Below the pieces are notes generated by a model. It made no database searches. It saw nothing but the letters and a program-made list of their open reading frames with translations, and was not told where the DNA came from. Position numbers and translations under genes: made by a program. From contig CANTUR010000340.1 of assembly GCA_947683625.1 (NCBI GenBank), positions 1,240,001 through 1,304,000 on the forward strand: a DNA stretch of 64,000 bases. The letters are read 5' to 3'. Position 1 is the stretch's first letter; every line of letters starts with the position of its first letter. The stretch comes from Mallotus nudiflorus (lineage: Eukaryota; Streptophyta; Magnoliopsida; Malpighiales; Euphorbiaceae). Below, piece by piece: positions 57,172 to 64,000 of the stretch.

Positions 57172-58362
57172 TGATGGTATAAGAAAATACTGACCAATGA
57201 AAGATGGGCATGTGTCCTTTTGAATTTAATGTTAATAGAGTTTTCCACCTCATCTAAAGATGATCTCAACTCCAGAACTTGTCACTATGTCTTTCTCCCC
57301 TAAAACATGTCTAATGACTACGCTGGTTACTCCCTAACAGTTACCGTACCTCTGACGTGCCTCGAATGCCTCCCCTGAATCTCTACTCTCCTGCTACAGA
57401 CCAAGTACAACCTTCCCATGAGTTTTACTATTCACTTATCCCTCTCAAACTAACATGAAAGGGATTTTGACCACTCGATGACAACCTTCACTCTCCCCTA
57501 AAGGTATAATAGAGAAAATACAACAAGGTACCATCTTCTTCTTCTCATTATTCTTCTCTTCTTTCTCTTTCTCTACTACTTTTATCTTCTTCTCTTTGAA
57601 ACCAAAAAACCAATGACTCTATGAACAACATTCTTCTTCCTATTATACCATCACATTTTATTTGATCTTTCACCTTTTTCAACATTAATCTAGTCCCTCA
57701 TGCTAGAGATCACCATACTGACTTAATGATCAAAGGGGCTTTTTATTTCCCAAGCCCTTAGTTCACCTTCTATTCTTCCATTTTATAGCTCCTAATGATG
57801 ACGCGGAGATTGAAAGGAGACTGAGCTGGAGAAGACAGGATTGGGGGACCATCAGGTGATAATTAATTGTACATTATAATGAACATAGATAAAGAATTAA
57901 CTAATATTAAAATAGAGAAAAATGTTTTTAACAATTTGTCTCTTTGGTCATGTAAATTAATACCACCTATATAGATTCTTGTTTAATTAATGGGTTTTTG
58001 TTTCCTGAACAGGGTTACTCGGACAAGGAAGGTAGCCAAATCCATTTTTGGAAGGGACTCTGCCTCAAAGATTCCTAAGCAAAGAAGGAATACTCTCCTA
58101 TTAGGATTAAGACTTTTATCCTAAAAGGAAGCCTACTCCTTTCAGGTTTAAGTATCACTATAAATAGGACCTCATACCTCTCATTCTAGATCATCTCATT
58201 CTTTCATATTCTAATTATTTCTTGCTCTCTATAAAAACTCTCTCTCTCAATTCTCTGACTTAGGCACCGGAGTGTTTGTGGGGATCCTCCCCACCTCTCA
58301 CCTTGCCCTTTGTTAATTATTTGCAGGGTTTTAAACTTAAGAGTTTCAGAAACAAGTTATCA
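57172..58362 (+). repeat. LTR between Tat-A and Tat-B
   Basis: It starts TGATGGTATAAGAAAATAC and ends AACAAGTTATCA, with TGAT/ATCA inverted ends and a length of 1191 bp. The left neighbour has a purine tract and the right neighbour a primer site. It has a TATA box at 58159 and a putative intron at 57856-58012. It is certainly the 5' LTR of Tat-B and possibly also the 3' LTR of Tat-A. Confidence 0.75.
58159..58167 (+). promoter_or_regulatory. TATA box of Tat-B LTR
   Basis: TATAAATAG in CACTATAAATAGGACC, about 200 bp before the LTR end. Confidence 0.7.
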
Positions 58363-58364
58363 AG

Positions 58365-58380
58365 TGGCGCTGTCTGTGGG
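58365..58380 (+). promoter_or_regulatory. Primer binding site of Tat-B
   Basis: TGGCGCTGTCTGTGGG lies 2 bp after the LTR end. It is one base different from TGGCGCCGTCTGTGGG, common in plant Tat elements. Confidence 0.85.
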
Positions 58381-58433
58381 GAACTCTTGGGAAAAGCCAT
58401 TCATATACCTACTAAGCTAAAGACATCCACACC

Positions 58434-60100
58434 ATGACTTCCAGCCCACCGCCAATTTTGACTCTTGAAACTAACATAAATCCTTCTGAACCCATTCCTT
58501 CAACTAATCTATCAACACCTCTCCCAATAGTAATGTTTCCAGCAACTTTCCAGTATACCGGAACTTCATCCAGACATACACATTTACTTCCTGACAATAC
58601 CTAAGGATGGCCGGCTTTAGGCATAGACTTTCCACATTATGCTCCATTACAACACCACCATCTTTTAATACCTTCCGTACATTTTTTGAGCTTAATAGAC
58701 ACAACGATGATCACCACACCAAACCTAAACACTATAAACCAAACACTCAACCTCAACTAAACCAATAAGGAAGTTATAATATAAAATATCCAAGCACAGC
58801 TAGCCTTAATGCAATAATAGCTAAACGCTTTAATACAAAGTGGGAACTCAGAACCAGCTCACATTGATAATAATGCAACAACCCAAGAGGCACTAGAGAC
58901 AAATAAAGGAAAGGGTAAAGCACTAGAAGGAGAATGTAGTTCAATAATTCTGGCCCTTGATGACTCAAAGTTAACTCAAAAAGTCAAAGAGGTTATACAC
59001 AAAGCCTGTACGAAACCAAGAAAGGAGGATGAATGTGTTATGGACAACAAAACTCTATTCATAAGTAGGATAATCTAAACAGAGATCCCTACTAAGTTCA
59101 GAATCTCACCGCTTGATCAGTATGACGAGACGGGAGATCCCGTCAACCACATATCCATATTTAGAATGAGGATGTTGCTCTAGAATGTGAATGATGGAAT
59201 CATGTGTAGATTCTTCCTAAGCACACTCACAAAAAATGCCCAAAAGGGGTTCCATCGACTCCCGGAGAACTCTGTCACTTCTTTTGAGAATCTAGCAAAA
59301 AAATTTTATACCAGGTTCGTCACTAACATTACCCCAGCCAAAAACATCAACAACCTTTGGATGTGCCGCCAAGAAGTCGATGAGTCTCTACGAAGTTATC
59401 TTGATCGATTCAACAAAGTAGCTATGCAGATCAAAAACCTTGTGGATGAAGTTGCCATTGAAGCTTTGAAAAATGGCACTACACTCGGAAAGCTCAAAGA
59501 TAAGATAATGATAAAGGAACCAAGCACCTTTGCGGAAGCAATGGCTATGGCAGTCAAAATGACAAAAATGGATGAAGATAGAAGGATGCAAAGGGAGGAG
59601 GAAAAGCCACTAGCCAAAGATGAATGATCAAGACCCAGATGAGAAAGCTTTCCAAAAATAAACTTCAGAAACTCAACAGAGAGGTTTGATAGGGAAGCAG
59701 ACATATACACACCTCTAAAAACCTCTCGATCTAGAATTCTCATGTGGGTCAGGCAGAATGGTGTTGGAATCACCCCAGCTAGGAGAATAAGCCCATGTTG
59801 GAGATCCACGTAAGATAGGGAACAATACTGCCAGTATTATTGAGAATATGGGCACGACATTGAGGCTTGTAGAGAGCTGAAGAATGCCATTAAAAGACTA
59901 GTGCAAAATGGTAAACTCAATAATTTCATGGACATGTCTCGAAGGAGCGAAAACCTAGAAGCCCAGGTGCATGATAGGCCAAAAGAAAAGAAGGCTCAGA
60001 ATGAGTCAATTGGTATTATTAACATGATCATTGGCAGAGAAAATACCAAGAGGAAACTCAAAAAAAATCGAGGGGAAAGGCCAATCTTCAAGAAAAGAGA
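58434..60100 (+). pseudogene. Tat-B gag
   Basis: ATG 58434 starts a Pro/Thr/Ser-rich head (TSSPPPILTLETN) with stops. The capsid core is open from 59187 to 59627: MCRFFLSTLTKNAQKGFHRL, SFENLAKKFYTRFV, LWMCRQEVDESLRSYLDRFN and MIKEPSTFAEAMAMAVKMTK, followed by a charged tail. The nucleocapsid segment at about 59825-59935 reads EYGHDIEACRELKNAIKRLV and QNGKLNNFM, matching the Tat pattern HGHxTExCxxLKxxIExLIxxGxLxxF. Functional relatives form the particle shell. Confidence 0.88.
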
Positions 60101-60590
60101 GATTGTGTTCAATTCGGAAGATGGTTCGCATGTTTGCCATCCCTACTGTGATGCCCTGGTAATAAATGCATATATAAACAATTATTTATTAAAAAGGTTA
60201 TTAATCAACAACGAAAGCACTATCAATGCATTGTCTTAGAATGCTTACAAAGCAATGTGAGTCTCTGTCACCGACCTGAAGACTATCCAAAATCCCATCA
60301 CAAGCTTCTATGGAGGAACTATACAGCCAATGGGAATAGTGGAGTTAAATCTATAATTCAAGAATCGAGATGACAAGAAAGAAAAGTTATTAGAACAGTA
60401 TTAAACATGGTTGATCTCCCACTGACATACAATGGAATCATAGGACAACCGACACTTTACGAAGCAGATGCAGTCATTGGTATTCGACACTTGACTATGA
60501 AGATTCCAATTGAGAGCGAAGCTCTTACCATCCGGGGAGACTAGTATATGGCTAGATAGTGTTACTAGATGGCCATGAAGCCTCAGACAA
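60101..60590 (+). pseudogene. Tat-B protease
   Basis: IVFNSEDGSHVCHPYCDALV is followed by LLINNESTINALS, where the usual VDNGSSxNIL active site has lost its catalytic Asp and Gly. After a stop, damaged frames continue with ITSFYGGTIQPMGIVELNL. The region ends before GKVIKISNELDHDIKE, the usual pre-RT segment. Confidence 0.82.
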
Positions 60591-61510
60591 AAGCTTTCCC
60601 CCTAAAAACATAAGAAATAGAGAAACAAGGCACTAGTCCATAACCAGTTGATGACATGGAAGCACTACAAATTGCTAATGGGAAAGTGATCAAGATCAGC
60701 AATGAACTTGACCATGACATTAAGGAAGGAATAAGGGAAGTCCTTACTAGATACTTGAAAGACTTTGCTTCGTGAGCATCTGAAATCATTGGTGTAGATC
60801 CACAAGTTGCTTGTCATAGTTTGAACATCAGATCAGGAGCAAAGCTAATGGCCTAGAAGAAAAGAACTTTTGCATATGAGAGACAGAGGATAATTGCTAA
60901 GGAAACGAAGAAATTGTTGGAAGCCAGATTTATCAAGGAAGTTACTCATCTAAAATGGGTAGCCAATGTGGTACTTATAAAAAAAATGAATAGGAAGTAT
61001 AGGATGTGCATGGACTATACTGACCTTAATCAGGCATGCCCCAAGGATAGCTACCCATTTTCCATGATCGACCAGCTCATAGACTCCACTGTTGGCCATA
61101 GATTATATAGTTTTATTGACGCGGCACAAGGATATCACTAGATATCGATGAAGGAAGAACCAGGTACTCTAGGACTAGATTGGAATAAATGTGGAAGTAT
61201 ATGTGGACGACATCATTATCAAGAGCAAGCATGCAGAACAATACCCAGTGGATCTGGATTAAGTTCTCCAATTATTGAGTAAGTCTATAATCAAGCTAAA
61301 TCTAGAAAAATGTGTCTTTGGAGTCAAAGCTGGAAAATTCTTAGGATTCATGATATCCCACAGAGGTATTGAGGCCAACACAAAGAAAATGGAAGCCATA
61401 CTCAACATGAAAGCCCTAAAAAATATCCACGAATTACAAAAGCTAAATGGTAGAATCATGGCTTTGGGGTGTTTCATTTCATACTCAGCCAGACGGTGTC
61501 TACCATTATT
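60591..61510 (+). pseudogene. Tat-B reverse transcriptase with internal deletion
   Basis: ASEIIGVDPQVACHSLNIRS, KKRTFAYERQRIIAKETKKL, LEARFIKEVTHLKWVANVVL, MDYTDLNQACPKDSYPFSMI and LYSFIDAAQGYH are well kept. Then about 50 codons of the palm (the MPFGLKNAGATYQ part) are missing near 61150-61190. After that VEVYVDDIIIKSK (YVDD kept), LNLEKCVFGVKAGKFLGFMI and MKALKNIHELQKLNGRIMAL follow in changed frames. The deletion removes essential polymerase structure. Confidence 0.88.
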
Positions 61511-61883
61511 CTGAGCTTTAAAAAATTTCAAAAAATTTATTTGGTTTGCAGATTGCCAAACGACCTTTGAAGATATTAAGAAATTCCTGTCCTCTCCACC
61601 TCTACTTATCAAATCGATCCCAGAGGAAACATTATATTTATATCTCTTTGTAGGACAATAATGCATTGCTTCAGTACTAGTAAAAGAAGAATGTAGCCAG
61701 AAAAACTTGGTATATTACATCAGTAAGATGCTCTGAGGATTTGAAGTCCAGTATCCAATGTTGGATACGCTGGTTATAGTTGTCCTTCATTCATCCCGAA
61801 AGCTCCAACACTACTTCCAAGCTCATCCTATCATTGTTCGATTCCATTTCACTTTATGAAAAATCTTACAAAGACCTGAGACC
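61511..61883 (+). pseudogene. Tat-B RNase H (first)
   Basis: TTFEDIKKFLSSPPLLIKSI, LYLYLFVGQ-CIASVLVKEE, NLVYYISKML-GFEVQYPML and SRKLQHYFQAHPIIV follow the gypsy RT-connected RNase H order. In-frame stops occur at GQ-C and ML-G. Confidence 0.82.
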
Positions 61884-62500
61884 TTGGACAGACTGGTTCA
61901 ATTATTGGTGTTACTTGGAGAATTCAACATTGATTATGAGCCCTACCAACAAGTGAAAGCCCAAGCGTTAGCAGATTTTGTTCAAGAAATGGCTCCAGAA
62001 GACCTCACCATAACCAAAGCACTGAAATGGAAACTCTATATTGATGGAGCATCCTCTGCTCAAGGATCCAGTACCAGAGTGATTCTCAGAGGACTGCATA
62101 AAATTCACATCCGGCATGTAGTCCGAATAGAGTACAATGCAACCAACAACGTCACAGAATATGAGGCACTCATCATAGGCTTGAAATTAGCTGCCAAAGT
62201 CAGAGCCAAACACCTTATAATACACTTGAACTCCTAACTAGTAGTAAATTAGGTTAACAAAACATTCCAAATCAAGGACCTAAGCATTGCTAAGTACGTG
62301 GGTAAAGTCAGGCAACTTTTAAAATAGATTGAACAAGAAGGGGGCCAGTGGGAGATCATCTAGATACCTGGGCATAAGAACTCTAAGGCTGACCTCTTGG
62401 CCAAATCGACAACTGAAGACAGTCAAGCATTTAAGGATATGGAATTCATCGAGGCATTGATAAAACCTAATACAAAAGATCCCAAAGTCTCAAAGATATG
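61884..62500 (+). pseudogene. Tat-B second RNase H (aRH)
   Basis: An open frame of 117 codons has VQLLVLLGEFNIDYEPYQQV, KAQALADFVQEM, WKLYIDGASSAQGS (catalytic Asp kept) and NNVTEYEALIIGLKLAAKVR, then HLIIHLNS and a stop where the usual YSDSQLVVNQV is found. It continues with VNKTFQIKDLSIAKYVGKVR and IPGHKNSKADLLAKST, the C-terminal WxPREENxxADxLAxLA block. aRH domains are a hallmark of Tat elements. Confidence 0.9.
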
Positions 62501-63720
62501 AGAAGTCTCGAAATGGATGCATTCGATAGTCCAATACCAGGAATACATAACACTCCTTGAAGATAAATTAAAAGCTCGAAAGCTAAAAATGAAAGTAGCC
62601 CACTATTCTATCCACCAAGGGGAGATTTACAAAAAATCCCTTTCATACCCATGGTCTAAGTGCATCTCTGAAGAGGAACGGAATTTCATACTCAAGGAAA
62701 TCCATGAAGGAATTTGTGGAGTGCATGAATCCCATTACGCACTAACCTGGAAAGCACTACTCCAAGGATACTATTGCCCCACCATGTCTAATGATGCCCA
62801 GAAGCTAACTCAAGAATAAGTGCCAGCAATTCGCTTAACTCAATCACAGGCCTTCCCACCCTCAGCATCTAATCGGCAGCCTATGGCCCTTCACCATGTG
62901 GGGGATTGACATCCTAGGTCCCTTCCCAGCTTCCACTTTATAAAAAAAGTTCTTGATTATGGCTATATACCATTTCACTAAATGGGTAGAAGTGGAGGAA
63001 ATTCCAACCATCACAGAAAGCTCGGATACAACATTTCTTCTAAAGAGAGATCATCTGCAAATTCTGCATCCCTTACACCTTGATTATAGATAATGGCAAA
63101 CAGTTTGACAATTAAAAGTTTTGAGGTTTATGTTTAGACCTCGGAATAAAGCTTCATTTCACCTCAATAGCCCACCTGCAAACAAATGAGCAAACAAAAG
63201 TCACCAATAGAATTATCATACAGGGTTTAAAGAAGAGACTTGACGAGAAAAAGGAAAATTGGGTTAAAGAGCTTAACAACATAGTATAGGCCTATAGAAC
63301 CACCCTTAGATCATCCACCGAGGAGGCACCATTTAGACTGACTTATGGCATGGACGCGGTAATACCAGTTGAGATTAGTTCACCAAGTTATAGGGTCAGC
63401 CACAGTCTCGATCACAACATCGACGTCCGGATATGTTTGGAACTATTAGAAGAAAGGTGGGGAGCAGATAGTAGCTACGACTGAAGCACATCGACAGAAG
63501 GTGGCACAATATCATCTTCAGTGTAGTCACCCAAGACAACTCAAAGTAGGAGATTGGGTACTCAAAAGGGCAGATATTAGCAAAGGCAATTTAAGCACTG
63601 GCAAGCTGGGTCCAAATTGGGAGGGCCCATATCAGATCTCAAAACACACATAAAGGGGCATACAAACTAAGAAATAGAAAAGGCAGAGAGCTACCATGAT
63701 TTTGGAATTTAGATTGCCTC
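62501..63720 (+). pseudogene. Tat-B integrase
   Basis: The frame 62517-62819 holds AHYSIHQGEIYKKSLSYPWS, KCISEEERNFILKEIHEGIC, GVHESHYALTWKALLQGYYC (zinc-binding N-domain). The core reads MWGIDILGPFPASTL, MAIYHFTKWVEVEEIPTI, then pieces in other frames including a TDLWHGRGN-like block. The C-terminal end has GPNWEGPYQIS-like, GAYKLRNRKGRELP and LDCLSKYY (63650-63728), the normal end of Tat pol. Stops are frequent after 62819. Confidence 0.86.
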
Positions 63721-63821
63721 AGTAAATACTATTAATAAACTGTACTCAAAATGGTGTTCAATAAAGTATCCATTCATTGAAATAATAATGTTCTTATAAA
63801 AGATTGATTACAAAAAAAACT

Positions 63822-64000
63822 CTATTCTACTAATTGTATGTCTGAAACATCAGGATTGAAGATGGGGAGGGAAACAACATCAACAACATTAGAAGGAGCA
63901 GTAGGCTTAGCAGCAGCAGATTCAGAAGCATTCCTTATACGTGAGGCAATTACCTTTAGAGCATCCTCCTCAATAACAATCTTCATAAGGTCTGTCGGTG
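63822..64000 (-). pseudogene. Tat-B antisense ORF, C-terminal part (runs off the window)
   Basis: On the minus strand an uninterrupted frame enters at 64000, reads PTDLMKIVIEEDALKVIASR, IRNASESAAAKPTAPS and VVDVVSLPIFNPDVSD, and stops at 63824-63822, about 95 bp from the end of pol. Position and orientation equal those of the antisense gene of Tat-A. The sequence is Ala/Ser/Val-rich and I recognise no domain in this part. It is called a pseudogene only because the element is decayed; the visible part is intact. Confidence 0.55.

Larger units (their letters stand above)
58363..64000 (+). mobile_element. Tat-B: second Ty3/gypsy Tat element (partial)
   Basis: The internal region has primer site, gag, PR, RT, RH, aRH, IN and the start of an antisense ORF, and runs off the window. 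Sequence is related to Tat-A but clearly another family. It shows stops and an RT deletion, so it is not autonomous. Confidence 0.88.

Noticed and set aside
59388..59809. Minus-strand ORFs of 67 and 137 codons in the Tat-B gag
   Set aside because: They lie opposite the well-supported gag core and have no independent signal.

Overview
The window is repeat-dominated nuclear DNA of a flowering plant, probably a eudicot. It is AT-rich, has no operons, and holds Ty1/copia (Angela-like), Ty3/gypsy chromovirus (Tekay/Del-like) and Ty3/gypsy Tat retrotransposons plus an endogenous pararetrovirus. I find no host protein-coding gene, rRNA or tRNA gene. All retroelement reading frames carry stops, frameshifts or deletions. 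Lineage names come from motif reading, not from alignment.

Layout. 1-5148: decayed sequence with an antisense plant-mobile-domain (PMD) relic (about 1-830), a 235-bp tandem duplication and an AAT/AGT microsatellite. 5149-6792: solo LTR. 6952-7890: two minisatellites (about 40-bp and 24-bp units). 8080-9584: probable solo LTR. From about 9725 a Tat-lineage element (Tat-A, + strand) runs gag-PR-RT-RH-aRH-IN, followed by an antisense, intron-bearing extra gene. Its pol is cut by two solo LTRs only 14 bp apart (12637-15900 and 15920-17584, each with perfect 5-bp target-site duplications, TSDs). The antisense gene is cut by a complete copia element (22273-41559, TSD CCCTT). That copia element is cut inside its integrase by a young Angela-like copia element on the minus strand (27660-36750, TSD AGTTT, two 1511-bp LTRs with about 10 differences).

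Right of the antisense gene, a complete Tekay-like chromovirus on the minus strand (42155-57127) sits in the 3' end of Tat-A. One of its LTRs contains a rearranged Petuvirus-like endogenous pararetrovirus (about 43051-47532) bounded by TA dinucleotide runs. At 57172-58362 an LTR has a polypurine-like tract on its left and a tRNA primer site on its right. It leads into a second Tat element (Tat-B, 58363 to the window end) that also starts an antisense ORF after pol.

Relative order from nesting and LTR divergence: Tat-A is oldest; then the solo-LTR parents, the outer copia and the Tekay element; then the pararetrovirus (younger than the Tekay LTR it sits in) and the Angela element (younger than the outer copia). 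The most interesting items are the antisense gene of Tat-A with TATA-like box, 5'-UTR intron and GT-AG introns, and the viral insertion with inverted and permuted fragments in TA repeats.
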